41,194 bases of DNA from Paracoccaceae bacterium (GCA_018607905.1 JABBAP010000005.1:23141-64334); one strand, 5' to 3'; counted from the stretch's first letter, positions 16,677 to 27,411 are shown. Made by a program: numbers and translations. The notes: generated by a model not told the origin, from the sequence alone.

Positions 16677-17612
16677 TTATGATTGCAATAATCGGCGTTC
16701 ACGGCGGTTCATTATGAAGAGATAGATGCCGTAGATCACAAGGACATAGGCAACACTGGAAATCAGGAGGGTTCGCACCGCTTCCTCGTCTGAAACGTGG
16801 GTTTTTGTGACGTAGAGCGAGAGGCTGTTGAGCGTGCCGTTGAGCGAAATCAGCATCATGGCCTGTAGGTTGTTCATGAAATGCAGGCCGATGGCCGCGC
16901 CGAGGTTGCCTGTGCGGACCGTGACATCAGCCGTGATGATGCCGAAAAAGGTGGTGACGGCCACAATGTACAGCGCGTTTGAGCCCATGCGTGCAGGGTC
17001 GTAGTGCAGGCAGCCAAAGATGAAAGATGGCAGCAGGAACCAGATCCAGCGAGATTTGAACCGCACGGCAAGTTCTTGCATGAGGTAGCCGCGAAAGATG
17101 AGTTCTTCGGAGGAAACTTGGACGAGGAGCAGCGGGAGTGCGGGGAGCATCCAGATGAGCCAAGTGGAGAGCGGCAGGTTGAGGATTGCATCGCCTGACC
17201 AGAGCGAGAGGCCAAAGCCAATGAGTGTAAGGGGCAGCATCACCAGCACAGCGGTGGCGAAATTGCGCAAAACGGGGGCGGGGCCGATAAGGTGGCGCAG
17301 ACCTTGGCGGCGGAACATCAGGGTTGTGAGCCAGACAGCGCCGAGCATAGCGAAAAATGTGGAGAGGACGATAATCATTTCGCCAGGGGTGTTTGGCTCG
17401 GCAAGACCCGCGCCGATAATCGCAAATGCAGTTTCCAGATCGAGGCCAGTTTGCGCTGACTCGATCCCGACAAAGGCGAGAATGACGCCGATTGACAGGA
17501 TTGCGTATAAAACCATGAGCGTGATCAAGGCGAGGGCGAGGCGCAGTCCACCGCGTTTGTAGCGCGCGGGTTCGATGAAGGCTGCAAAATTGTCATTCAT
17601 TTTTGGCAACAT
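16677..17612 (-). CDS. CPBP-family intramembrane glutamic protease
   Basis: A 311-residue polytopic membrane protein, with about eight hydrophobic stretches, and the three CPBP (Abi/Rce1) motifs. Motif 1 is EELIFRG with E169, E170 and R174; motif 2 is FGCLHYD with H203; motif 3 is GLHFMNN with H244 and N247. These residues form the catalytic site in Rce1-like enzymes. The substrate is unknown; bacterial members have been linked to bacteriocin immunity and membrane protein processing. The ATG at 17612 has AAGGGA upstream; a second ATG lies four codons in. It is on the same strand as accD and folC and divergent from the lipoprotein gene. Confidence 0.9.
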   Translation of the reverse strand: MLPKMNDNFAAFIEPARYKRGGLRLALALITLMVLYAILSIGVILAFVGIESAQTGLDLETAFAIIGAGLAEPNTPGEMIIVLSTFFAMLGAVWLTTLMFRRQGLRHLIGPAPVLRNFATAVLVMLPLTLIGFGLSLWSGDAILNLPLSTWLIWMLPALPLLLVQVSSEELIFRGYLMQELAVRFKSRWIWFLLPSFIFGCLHYDPARMGSNALYIVAVTTFFGIITADVTVRTGNLGAAIGLHFMNNLQAMMLISLNGTLNSLSLYVTKTHVSDEEAVRTLLISSVAYVLVIYGIYLFIMNRRERRLLQS

Positions 17613-17676
17613 CTACTGTATCCCTTGCGCGCGCTGACAGCTAAACGCTGTGTGGGTGGGTTTAAGGGGTGATTCC

Positions 17677-18318
17677 ATGATCAGCAAGACAGTACCGTAT
17701 GTGGCACGCATAGCCGCCGTTTCGGTTTTCGCTTTGGGCCTGTCCGGGTGCATTGAGGCGAGCGATTTGACGCCCGTTTCTGCATCAAAGGCGGACGTGA
17801 TTGCCGATACCAAGATTGTGAATGTGAACGGCACGGCGGTGACCTTAGGGCGCACGGATGGCTATTGTTTCAACGATCAGCAAAGCAAAATCACAACGAC
17901 GGGTGCGTTTGTTGTGCTGGCGCCGTGTGACCCGTTGGATGAAGGTAGCACGGCTAAGGGTTTGATACTGATCAATGTTTTGGACAAAGACGGGATCATG
18001 GCGGCGATCAAATCGCGCGACCTAGAGGGTTATTTCCAATCTGACAAAGGGCGCGCCGCGTTAAGCCGCCGTGGCAATGCAGATAAGGTGACTGTTTTGG
18101 GGACGATGGAAGATGACGGGATCTATTACGTGCACACGCGCGACGCTGATGGCCCTGTTATTCCCGACACAACCGATGATCAGTGGCGCGTGTTTTTTGT
18201 GGTGGCGGATCGTTTGGTATCTGTCAGCGTGGTGAATTTTATCGACGATCAAATGACGGACGGGTTGGTTTTTGGCTATGCAGAAGCGGTGGCAAAGCGG
18301 ATTAGATCGCTGAACTAA
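17677..18318 (+). CDS. Uncharacterised lipoprotein
   Basis: A 213-residue protein with a type II signal peptide: basic start, hydrophobic VARIAAVSVFALG, then the lipobox LSGC with C25 as the lipidated residue. The following IEASDL has no aspartate at +2, which by the usual rule favours delivery to the outer membrane. The mature part is a small, mostly beta-rich sequence with two more cysteines (in GYCFND and APCDPLD) that could pair. I do not recognise a characterised family; similar proteins seem limited to Rhodobacterales. The ATG at 17677 has AAGGGGTG ahead of it and is preferred to an earlier frame opening at 17650. Divergent from the CPBP protease gene. Confidence 0.8.
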   Translation: MISKTVPYVARIAAVSVFALGLSGCIEASDLTPVSASKADVIADTKIVNVNGTAVTLGRTDGYCFNDQQSKITTTGAFVVLAPCDPLDEGSTAKGLILINVLDKDGIMAAIKSRDLEGYFQSDKGRAALSRRGNADKVTVLGTMEDDGIYYVHTRDADGPVIPDTTDDQWRVFFVVADRLVSVSVVNFIDDQMTDGLVFGYAEAVAKRIRSLN

Positions 18319-18329
18319 ACCTGCGGCAC

Positions 18330-18383
18330 GGATGCTATTGTTTCTATTTTAGATTAAATGATCTGGTTGGGATGTATTGTTTC
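18330..18383 (+). repeat. Direct repeat GGATG(C)TATTGTTTC upstream of the 18437 gene
   Basis: GGATGCTATTGTTTC at 18330-18344 recurs as GGATGTATTGTTTC at 18370-18383, about 39-40 bp (close to four helical turns) apart. Both lie in the AT-rich 118-bp region between the lipoprotein gene and the gene at 18437. The spacing suggests two sites for one regulator on the same DNA face. The regulator is unknown. Confidence 0.45.
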
Positions 18384-18436
18384 CAAACAGTCACTAATTT
18401 AAAGATCAATTAGACCCAATCAAAGACCCTAATTCC

Positions 18437-19210
18437 ATGCTGGACAGAGTACGCGCGCTTATCGACGACTATCGCTACCGCAGGCAACTGCGGCGGTGGG
18501 CTGGTGGTGGCGAAAAGGCGCAGGAAATGCCGCTGTCCGAGCTGCGTGAATTGCGCAGGCGTGCCAATCAGGTGCGCCGTCGGATCGACACGATCAACCA
18601 CATCGCGGTGTCACGCCTGACCCTGCCTGTGATCGGATCAAACGCCATTCGCAAACAGCCCAGAACGGAGTGGTCGTATCGACCCGAAGCCTGGGCCGGG
18701 CCTGTGTATCCGTCGGGGATTGCTGCGGTCGCGACCAAGCAAAAGATCGGGTCAGAAGTAACGATTTTTCACGATTGCACCCATTCCGAGCTGTCTTTTC
18801 GCCAAGTTCGCAACACAAATGAGGATGATTTCGCGCCTTTCGGGCTGCGCATGGATGTTTTCAATTTCGACGGCTCGTTCCTGTCTTTGGCGATTGAAAT
18901 GCCCAAAGACGCGGTTGAGGGATTACGGCGCTCGCATCTGTTGCGCCTTGATATGATTGTCGACAGTGAACGCCCGCAAGAAATGTTTGCGCGACTGAAT
19001 ATTCGCCATGGCCCAAACACGGAACAAGTGGTGCGGGAAATCGAAATGGGGCGACGCGAAATCTGGGTCGAATTTGATCTATATTACACGCAATATGACG
19101 AGGCGCGGGGCGACAGTATGTGGGTCGATCTGATCTTTGAAGGCCCCTCCATGAACCAAGTCACGATTCGCGATGTAACGATGATCCGCCGTCCGCGCGC
19201 ATCTATTTAG
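18437..19210 (+). CDS. Uncharacterised Rhodobacterales protein (possibly DUF6478)
   Basis: A soluble 257-residue protein with no signal peptide. The first ~60 residues are very basic and helical (DYRYRRQLRRW, LRELRRRANQVRRRIDTINH). The rest has the pattern of a beta-sandwich, with alternating strands such as IFHDCTHSELSFRQVRN, FAPFGLRMDVFNFDGSFLSL and REIWVEFDLYYTQYD. From memory it resembles the DUF6478 family, but I cannot confirm that. It is followed 9 bp later by another uncharacterised gene, so the two are probably co-transcribed. An AT-rich promoter region with a direct repeat lies upstream. The function is unknown. Confidence 0.8.
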   Translation: MLDRVRALIDDYRYRRQLRRWAGGGEKAQEMPLSELRELRRRANQVRRRIDTINHIAVSRLTLPVIGSNAIRKQPRTEWSYRPEAWAGPVYPSGIAAVATKQKIGSEVTIFHDCTHSELSFRQVRNTNEDDFAPFGLRMDVFNFDGSFLSLAIEMPKDAVEGLRRSHLLRLDMIVDSERPQEMFARLNIRHGPNTEQVVREIEMGRREIWVEFDLYYTQYDEARGDSMWVDLIFEGPSMNQVTIRDVTMIRRPRASI

Positions 19211-19219
19211 GGGATTAAT

Positions 19220-19609
19220 ATGGCTGCGAAGTATCGGCTGAACAAAAAGAACATCGTTGGCGGCAAATACACCGGCATTTTGCGCGCGCGCGGCAAGGGC
19301 AACCCGACGCCGACCTTGGAAATGATTCATCTTGGCAATGTTGTCGGGTCTGTTTTTGTTGATCCGATTGGTGACGATGGCGACAATTGGGAGGTGAAAG
19401 CCGATATTCCCAAGGAATTTCTGATGGATGGCGTGCAGACGTTTTTGTTTGTGTTTGAAGGCCAGACCGAAATTTTGGATCGGTTTTCGATCATTACGGG
19501 TGAGCCGTTAGAAGAAGATTTGCGGGCAGAAATCCAACTGCTGCGCGAGGAATTGGACATGGTGAAACGGGCGTTTCGCCGCCACTGCATCGAAACAATC
19601 GGAAGATAA
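19220..19609 (+). CDS. Uncharacterised small protein paired with the 18437 gene
   Basis: A 129-residue soluble protein, ATG at 19220 with GGGGAT upstream, 9 bp after the stop of the 18437 gene. The N-terminus is basic (MAAKYRLNKKN). The middle looks like a small beta domain (VVGSVFVDPIGDDGDNWEV, FLFVFEGQTEILDRFSI). The C-terminus is a predicted charged helix, LRAEIQLLREELDMVKRAF, with coiled-coil character. Like its neighbour it lacks export signals, and the pair may form a complex. I do not recognise the family. Confidence 0.75.
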   Translation: MAAKYRLNKKNIVGGKYTGILRARGKGNPTPTLEMIHLGNVVGSVFVDPIGDDGDNWEVKADIPKEFLMDGVQTFLFVFEGQTEILDRFSIITGEPLEEDLRAEIQLLREELDMVKRAFRRHCIETIGR

Positions 19610-19640
19610 CGTGACGTTTTGCGTGACATGACGTTCACGT
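19609..19640. promoter_or_regulatory. Inverted repeat upstream of fadH
   Basis: ACGTGACGT at 19609-19617 faces ACGTTCACGT at 19631-19640, giving a 9-bp stem with one bulged base around 13 nt. It begins at the last base of the preceding stop codon and ends 46 bp before the fadH start, a good position for an operator. There is no T-run, so a terminator is less likely. A regulator of fatty acid degradation is a reasonable guess but is not shown. Confidence 0.35.
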
Positions 19641-19647
19641 AAAGTAA

Positions 19648-21720
<2,073 letters not shown>

Positions 21721-21752
21721 ATTTGAGTATTTGAAGAACAAAGAAACGAAAG

Positions 21753-21787
21753 AGGGCGCCCCGATTGGAGCGCCCTTTGTTGTTTTA
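21753..21787. terminator. Bidirectional terminator between fadH and the ABC binding protein gene
   Basis: AGGGCGC (21753-21759) pairs with GCGCCCT (21770-21776) around a 10-base loop. On the plus strand TTTGTTGTTTT follows, ending fadH transcripts. On the minus strand the hairpin is followed by a T-rich CTTTCGTTTCTTTG, so it can also serve the convergent transporter operon that ends at 21800. Confidence 0.85.
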
Positions 21788-21799
21788 TAGTCGCGGTGT

Positions 21800-23362
21800 T
21801 TACGCGTCGAACCACCAGCGTTCGATCATGCGGGAGCCATCCATTTGGAAGTTGTTGCCGACGGCTTCTGTGTGCTTCAGCTTAGTGGAGTGCGCATCGA
21901 CGTAGTTTGCGTACATTGGAACAACCGTGCCGCCGTCCGTAGAACAGAGCATTTGCATTTCAGTGTACATGTCTTTGCGTTTGCCGCTGTCAAGTTCGGC
22001 ACGTGCGGTCAAAAGCAGCTCTTGGAAGCGTGCGTTTTCCCAATGCGTGTCGTTCCATGGCACACCTAGTTCATAGTTCGTGGAGAACATCCAATCTTCG
22101 GTCGCACGGCCAGACCAGTAACACGCACACCAAGGCTTTTTCAGCCAGACGTTGGACCAATAGCCGTCATCTGGTTCTTGCACCACGTTGATTTCAATGC
22201 CTGCCGCTTTTGCAGAGGCTTGGAACAACTGTGCCGCGTCAATCGCGCCTGGGAAGGCAGCGTTTGCAGCAGAAAGATCCACTTTTAGGCCGTCCATGCC
22301 AGCTTTCTTCAGCAGGGATTTGGCTTTCTCTGGGTCATACTCGTTTTGTGGCAGATCAGCGGCGTAATACTGGTTCGCAGGACCAATTGGGTGGTCGTTG
22401 CCAACAGCACCGTGGCCGAGCAAGATTTTGTCTACCATTTCTTGGCGGTTGATCGCGTGCTTAAGGGCTTGGCGCACCTCGAGGGTATCAAACGGAGCAA
22501 CGTTTGTGAGCATCGGCAGCGTGTAGTGCTGGTTGCCTGTTACTTCAAAGATTTCCACGTTCGGGTTCGCATTGTACAGCGCTTCTGCTTTAGTATCGAC
22601 ACGGTTGATACAGTCCACTTGACCCGTCATCATCGCGGTTTGACGCGCGTTTGAATCGTTGATGGCGATGGCTTCTACGCTGTCGAAGTGACCAGCATCG
22701 TCGCCTTTGTAGTGGTTGGCAACGCGTGACAAGTTACAGCGCACGCCTGGGTCAAAGTTATCAACTTTGTAGAGGCCCGTACCGATGCCTTTGGCAATCG
22801 CTTCGTCTGCGCCGCCTGCTGGATACATCAGGATATGATAGTCAGACAGCAGATACGGGAAGTCGGCGTTGCCGGCTGCCAGTGTCATAACGATCTGATG
22901 ATCGGACATTTTCTTCATTTCTGAAATCGCAGAAACGATAGGTTTGGCGGCTGATTTCGCGCCTTCGGCTGTGTGCATGTTCAGGGACGCAATCACGTCG
23001 TCTGCACCAAATGCTTTGCCGTTGTGGAACGTAACGCCTTTGCGCAGGTTGAACGTCCAAGTTTTCGCGTCTGCAGATGCCTCCCAGCTTTCTGCCAGCT
23101 CGCCCTTGAGCGAACCGTCGGCGGCGATTTCTGTTAGGCAATCAAAAACGGCACCGTGTGCCATAACGATCATGAAGCTGTCAGAGTGTGTGCGGCCATC
23201 CCAGCTGTCGGATGTGTTCGCGCCTGCAAGACCAAGACGCAATGTGCCGCCTTTTTTCGGTGTTGCATGTGCGGCAGCAGATGCTGTTTTGACGGTGGCA
23301 GCCACAAGGCCAGCGGCTGCGCCGGCTTTGAGAACTCCACGTCGGTTCATATTAAATGTCAT
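21800..23362 (-). CDS. ABC transporter periplasmic peptide-binding protein (family 5)
   Basis: A 520-residue extracytoplasmic solute-binding protein of family 5 (DppA/OppA type). The N-terminus MNRRGVLKAGAAAGLVAATV has the twin-arginine pattern with R7-R8 and a hydrophobic stretch ending in ASA, so export by Tat is likely. The family signature region is LAESWEASADAKTWTFNLRKGVTFHNG. The gene is last in an operon with two permeases and a fused double ATPase, and the set is preceded by proline iminopeptidase, so di- or oligopeptides are the probable cargo. Substrates such as nickel or glycosides are also known in the family. The ATG at 23362 has AGGGAGT upstream; an internal ATG four codons later is possible. 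Confidence 0.93.
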   Translation of the reverse strand: MTFNMNRRGVLKAGAAAGLVAATVKTASAAAHATPKKGGTLRLGLAGANTSDSWDGRTHSDSFMIVMAHGAVFDCLTEIAADGSLKGELAESWEASADAKTWTFNLRKGVTFHNGKAFGADDVIASLNMHTAEGAKSAAKPIVSAISEMKKMSDHQIVMTLAAGNADFPYLLSDYHILMYPAGGADEAIAKGIGTGLYKVDNFDPGVRCNLSRVANHYKGDDAGHFDSVEAIAINDSNARQTAMMTGQVDCINRVDTKAEALYNANPNVEIFEVTGNQHYTLPMLTNVAPFDTLEVRQALKHAINRQEMVDKILLGHGAVGNDHPIGPANQYYAADLPQNEYDPEKAKSLLKKAGMDGLKVDLSAANAAFPGAIDAAQLFQASAKAAGIEINVVQEPDDGYWSNVWLKKPWCACYWSGRATEDWMFSTNYELGVPWNDTHWENARFQELLLTARAELDSGKRKDMYTEMQMLCSTDGGTVVPMYANYVDAHSTKLKHTEAVGNNFQMDGSRMIERWWFDA

Positions 23363-23389
23363 ACTATACTCCCTAGTTGTTGACAGTGT

Positions 23390-23404
23390 GCTGGAACGTC
23401 CAGC
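23390..23404 (-). promoter_or_regulatory. Intercistronic hairpin before the binding protein gene
   Basis: GCTGGA and TCCAGC form a perfect 6-bp stem with a 3-base loop in the 90-bp gap between the ATPase and binding-protein genes. In the transcript it lies about 28-42 nt ahead of the binding protein start. Such stems often stabilise the 3' part of the message so that the binding protein is made in excess. It has no U-tract. Confidence 0.4.
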
Positions 23405-23452
23405 GATTGAAAAAGGAATGGTCCCCTATCCAAATTCTTCGTTATCGCGCGA

Positions 23453-25105
23453 TTATATCTTCGCGCTGGCGGCATCTCCTATGTTGTCGACACCCCGTTC
23501 GTTGAGCAGATTCGTTAGCCAATCTGGATCCATTTCTGGAACCGAAGACAGCAACAAATCAGTGTAGGGATGGTGCGGCGGTTGGAACATTTCAACCTTT
23601 GGTCCTTGTTCCACAACCTTGCCTTCCTTCATAACAACGACTTCGTCCGCGATGGATTTGACCGTGGCCAGATCATGCGTGATGAACATATAGCTTAATC
23701 CAAGGGTATCTTGCAAATCTGCGAGCAGGCGAAGGATGCCTTCGGCCACGAGTTGGTCGAGCGCGGAGGTGACTTCGTCGCAGATAATGAACTTGGGTTC
23801 AGCCGCCAAGGCGCGGGCAATTCCGATACGTTGTTTCTGCCCACCAGACAGTTCTGAGGGCAGGCGATCAATGTAAGTTGCGGGATCAAGTTCGATTTTT
23901 TCGAGCAGTTGTTCGACCCGTTTGCGTTTTTCAGCGCCTTTTAACCCCATGTAAAATTCCACGGGACGACCGATGATTTCACCGATCTTTTTGCGTGGGT
24001 TTAACGCGGTGTCCGCCATTTGATAGATCATCTGTGCTTGGCGCAGTTGATCGCGATTTCGTTGGCGGTAATCGGCGGGCAGGCTTTCACCGTCAAATTG
24101 GATCAGGCCTTTGCCGGGGGGCAAAAGACCCGTGATGCAACGTGCGGCGGTGGATTTACCTGAACCAGATTCGCCCACAACGGCGACCGTGCGGCCCGGG
24201 TGAATATCAAACGAGATGTCGTGCAGAACGGGGACTTTGCCATAAGCGGCAGAGACGCCTTGCACGGAAACAACGGGGGTGGAGTGGATCGCAACCGGGG
24301 CTTTTAGCTCCCGTTGAAAGCTGCGCACAGCCCAGAGGGATTTGGTGTAATCCTGCTGTGGGTTCGACAGCATCGTGCGGGTGTCGGCCTCTTCTACTTC
24401 GTCACCGCGCAACAAAACTTTGATCCGATCCGCCATTTGGGCCACGACGGCAAGGTCGTGGGTGATGTAAATGGCGGCGGTGTTGAACTGTTCAACGATG
24501 TCGCGAATGGAGGCGAGAACCTCGATCTGGGTGGTTACATCAAGGGCGGTTGTGGGTTCATCAAAGATGATGAGGTCTGGACGGCAGGACATGGCCATTG
24601 CTGTCATGGCGCGTTGAAGTTGGCCGCCAGACACTTGGTGAGGATAGCGAAAGCCGATCTCCTCTGGATTTGGAAGGCGGAGCCGTTGGTACAGCTCCAT
24701 CGCGTCTGCTTCGCTGTCCGATTTGCTGGACACGCCGTGTTGTATTGGTGATTCCGTGTGTTGATCAATCAGGCGGTGCGCAGGGTTAAAGCTGGCGGCG
24801 GCGGATTGCGCAACATAAGCGATGCGCTTGCCAAGAAGGGCGCGTTTGGTTGCCGCGTCTGCGGTGACAAGGTCGATGCCATCAAACACAACGGAGCCGC
24901 CAGAGATGCGACAGCCATCGCGCGTAAAGCCCATCGCGGCAAGGCCAACAGTGGATTTACCCGCGCCAGATTCACCGATCATGCCGAGGACTTCGCCTTT
25001 GCGAAGATCAAAGGAGGAGCCGTTGATGATGGGGTTCCATGTTTCGTCAGCGCGGCCTTCGATTTTGAGGTCGCGCACGGAGAGAAGGATTTCTTGGTCT
25101 GACAT
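23453..25105 (-). CDS. Fused double ATPase of the peptide ABC transporter (DppD-DppF type)
   Basis: A 550-residue protein with two complete ABC ATPase domains in one chain, replacing the separate DppD and DppF subunits. Domain 1 has Walker A GESGAGKST (44-52), signature VSGGQLQRAMTAMA and Walker B LIIFDEPTTALD. Domain 2 has Walker A GESGSGKSTAARC, signature LSGGQKQRIGIARAL and Walker B FIICDEVTSALD. Both sites look intact. The ATG at 25105 has GAAGGAA upstream and lies 5 bp after the permease stop; the frame opening at 25147 would overlap the permease. It powers transport through the two permeases encoded just upstream. Confidence 0.95.
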   Translation of the reverse strand: MSDQEILLSVRDLKIEGRADETWNPIINGSSFDLRKGEVLGMIGESGAGKSTVGLAAMGFTRDGCRISGGSVVFDGIDLVTADAATKRALLGKRIAYVAQSAAASFNPAHRLIDQHTESPIQHGVSSKSDSEADAMELYQRLRLPNPEEIGFRYPHQVSGGQLQRAMTAMAMSCRPDLIIFDEPTTALDVTTQIEVLASIRDIVEQFNTAAIYITHDLAVVAQMADRIKVLLRGDEVEEADTRTMLSNPQQDYTKSLWAVRSFQRELKAPVAIHSTPVVSVQGVSAAYGKVPVLHDISFDIHPGRTVAVVGESGSGKSTAARCITGLLPPGKGLIQFDGESLPADYRQRNRDQLRQAQMIYQMADTALNPRKKIGEIIGRPVEFYMGLKGAEKRKRVEQLLEKIELDPATYIDRLPSELSGGQKQRIGIARALAAEPKFIICDEVTSALDQLVAEGILRLLADLQDTLGLSYMFITHDLATVKSIADEVVVMKEGKVVEQGPKVEMFQPPHHPYTDLLLSSVPEMDPDWLTNLLNERGVDNIGDAASAKI

Positions 25106-25110
25106 GTCGA

Positions 25111-26301
25111 TTATTCCTTCAAGCCTGATGTTCGTTGCAGCATCCAATCAACCACAAAGTTGACGCCCACAGTCAGGAGCGCGATGGCGCCAGCGGCCAT
25201 AAGGGGCAGGGTTGCCTGTACGGGCAAGAACGCCGCGTAGCTGAGGAAAGTGGAGAGGTCTTTCACCATAGTGCCCCAATCCGCGAGCGGTGGTTGGATG
25301 CCAATGCCGAGGAACGACAGGGAGGCGATGGTGAGGAACACAAAGCAGAAGCGCAGGCCAAATTCGGCCAGCAGCGGTGCGTAGGCGTTTGGCAGGATTT
25401 CTTTGAACACCAGATAGGGCAGTGTTTCGCCGCGCAGTTTCGCAGCCTCGATATAGTCCATGACGACGATGTTCAGGCCCACGGCGCGCGAAAGACGAAA
25501 GACCCGTGTACTGTCGAGAACGGCGATAATCAGGATCATGTAGAGCGTGACGAGCAGGCCGTTGTTGCCCGCCCATGCGGTGGCGATTGTCATCAGCAAA
25601 AGGGCAAAGATAAGTTGTGGGATCGCCATGAGCGCATCGACGGAGCGGGACAGGATCTGGTCAATCCAACCGCCTTTGATTGCGGCTAAAAACCCGCCTG
25701 TGATGCCAATCAGGAAGGCAAGACAGGTTGTGGCAAATGCGATGCCGACGGTATTTTGCCCGCCATAGATCAGGCGGGACAGGATATCGCGGCCGATTTG
25801 GTCGGTTCCCAAAAGATGCGCAGGATCAGCGCCCGGTGCAAGGTTCGCGGTTTTGAGCACCTCTTCTTGGCCGTAAGGCGCGATGAAGCCTGCGAAGATG
25901 GACACGATGGCGTAGATGAAAATGACGAGAATGCCAAAAGATGCGGTGGCTGGCATTTGACGGAACAGCTTTTTCGTGGCTTCGGTGCCGATGTTGCGGC
26001 CAAGCCAGCGGAAGGCATAGGCGACAATGGCGAAGATGATCAGACCGTGGATTGCGACGTAAAAGAAGAAATATTTGTTTGAGGCAGGGTCACGGCTCCA
26101 CCAACCGCTGAAGTTTACGAGATAGGTGTAAAGCACCCAGAAGATTGCAAATGCGCCAATGGCGAAACCGATCGCAACGCCCGCAGACATATCGCGGAAA
26201 TAGGGCGCATTGTCTGTGATATTGCGCCCAATAAGGCGGAACAGAAACGCGGCACCCCCGAGGGCGAAAACGTAAGCGGCAACTTGGAAAAGGAATGTCA
26301 T
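25111..26301 (-). CDS. Peptide ABC transporter permease (DppC type) with extra N-terminal helices
   Basis: The DppC-like inner membrane permease. The standard family part starts near residue 115 (QMPATASFGILVIFIYAIVSIFAGFIAPYG) and includes LLGTDQIGRDILSRLIYGG and the ATPase-contacting loop EAAKLRGETLPYLVFKEILPNAYAP. The total is 396 residues against about 280-310 for usual DppC proteins. The extra ~110 residues hold three further hydrophobic segments (about 3-24, 41-65 and 77-99) and a repeated motif, FRLIGRNI at 21-28 and FRWLGRNI at 97-104. The start at 26301 has AAGGAT at good spacing, so the extension is translated rather than mis-called. It lies 10 bp after the DppB-type gene. Confidence 0.93.
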   Translation of the reverse strand: MTFLFQVAAYVFALGGAAFLFRLIGRNITDNAPYFRDMSAGVAIGFAIGAFAIFWVLYTYLVNFSGWWSRDPASNKYFFFYVAIHGLIIFAIVAYAFRWLGRNIGTEATKKLFRQMPATASFGILVIFIYAIVSIFAGFIAPYGQEEVLKTANLAPGADPAHLLGTDQIGRDILSRLIYGGQNTVGIAFATTCLAFLIGITGGFLAAIKGGWIDQILSRSVDALMAIPQLIFALLLMTIATAWAGNNGLLVTLYMILIIAVLDSTRVFRLSRAVGLNIVVMDYIEAAKLRGETLPYLVFKEILPNAYAPLLAEFGLRFCFVFLTIASLSFLGIGIQPPLADWGTMVKDLSTFLSYAAFLPVQATLPLMAAGAIALLTVGVNFVVDWMLQRTSGLKE

Positions 26302-26311
26302 GGTGCGATCC

Positions 26312-27313
26312 TTACTTTGGGTGCCGCAAGCGCGGGTTGGACAGGATCGACATGATGTCGGCGGTTAGATTGAGCAGGATGTAGACGGTTGCGAACAACA
26401 GGCAACAGGCCTGAACAATCGGGATATCGCGGTTTTTCACGCTGTCGACGAACAGCTGGCCAATGCCCGGATAGACAAAGACAACCTCGATCACGACCAC
26501 GCCCGTAATGAGGTAGGCGAGGTTGAGCGCGATGACGTTGATGATGGGTGCCAGTGCGTTTGGCAGCGCGTGGATCAGGATGACGCGCATCGGTGACACA
26601 CCCTTCAAGCGGGCCATTTCGATGTAGGGCGACGCGAGCAGGTTGATGATCGCGGCCCGCGTCATGCGCATCATTTGCGCCGTTACGGCGAGTGTTAGCG
26701 TGAGCGCGGGGAGGAGCGTGTAATAGAGTTTGTCCAAGAACGGCATGCCTTCGCTGATGTTGGAAAGCGAGGGTAGGATTGGGTTCAAAAAGGACAGGAA
26801 CAAGATCAGGATATAGGCCAGAAAAAACTCGGGCGAGGAGATCGCTGACAGTGTTGAGACGTTGATGAAACGATCATAGGCGGAGTTGCGATAGAGCGCG
26901 GCAAGAATACCGAGGAGCAGGGAAAGCGGGATGGAAATCGCCGCAGCCGTGCCCGCCAGGAACAGCGTTGTTTTAAAACGCGGCCACATTTGATCGGCAA
27001 CGGAGGCGATGCCGCCTTTGCCCGTATCCGCGCCTGCAAAGCTGGACATGTTTGCCTGCGCAAAGCTGGTTCCGAAATCGCCAGTGATCACGCCAGCAAG
27101 CCAATCGAAATAGCGGGTAATAGGGGGTTTGTTAAGGCCGAGGTCTTCGCGAATTGCGGCAACCGCTTCGGGGGTTGCACCTTGGCCCAAAATGGCTTGT
27201 GCAAAATCACCCGGAAGTGCGTTCACAGAAGCGAAAATCAAAATGGACACGACGAGCAGTGTCAAAAGGCCGAGGCCCAGACGTTGTAGGATAATTCCCA
27301 ATACGGAATTCAC
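26312..27313 (-). CDS. Peptide ABC transporter permease (DppB type)
   Basis: A 333-residue integral membrane permease of the DppB/OppB family, the first transporter gene of the operon. The N-terminal helix LGLGLLTLLVVSILIFASVNALPGDFA and the family sequence LGLNKPPITRYFDWLAGVI are typical. The cytoplasmic EAA-like loop EMARLKGVSPMRVILIHALPNALAP, which docks on the ATPase, is intact. The start codon is GTG (27313) with AGGGAG about 6 bp ahead. The gene lies 98 bp downstream of the proline iminopeptidase gene and 10 bp upstream of its DppC-type partner. Confidence 0.95.
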   Translation of the reverse strand: MNSVLGIILQRLGLGLLTLLVVSILIFASVNALPGDFAQAILGQGATPEAVAAIREDLGLNKPPITRYFDWLAGVITGDFGTSFAQANMSSFAGADTGKGGIASVADQMWPRFKTTLFLAGTAAAISIPLSLLLGILAALYRNSAYDRFINVSTLSAISSPEFFLAYILILFLSFLNPILPSLSNISEGMPFLDKLYYTLLPALTLTLAVTAQMMRMTRAAIINLLASPYIEMARLKGVSPMRVILIHALPNALAPIINVIALNLAYLITGVVVIEVVFVYPGIGQLFVDSVKNRDIPIVQACCLLFATVYILLNLTADIMSILSNPRLRHPK

Positions 27314-27411
27314 ACCTATCTCCCTATTTGTTTTTATTGGTCGAGCTATTACTCTGACCTCAACAGGTTACGGGTATCGATGCACAATGCAAGCGGCGCG
27401 ATGGCGAAAAC

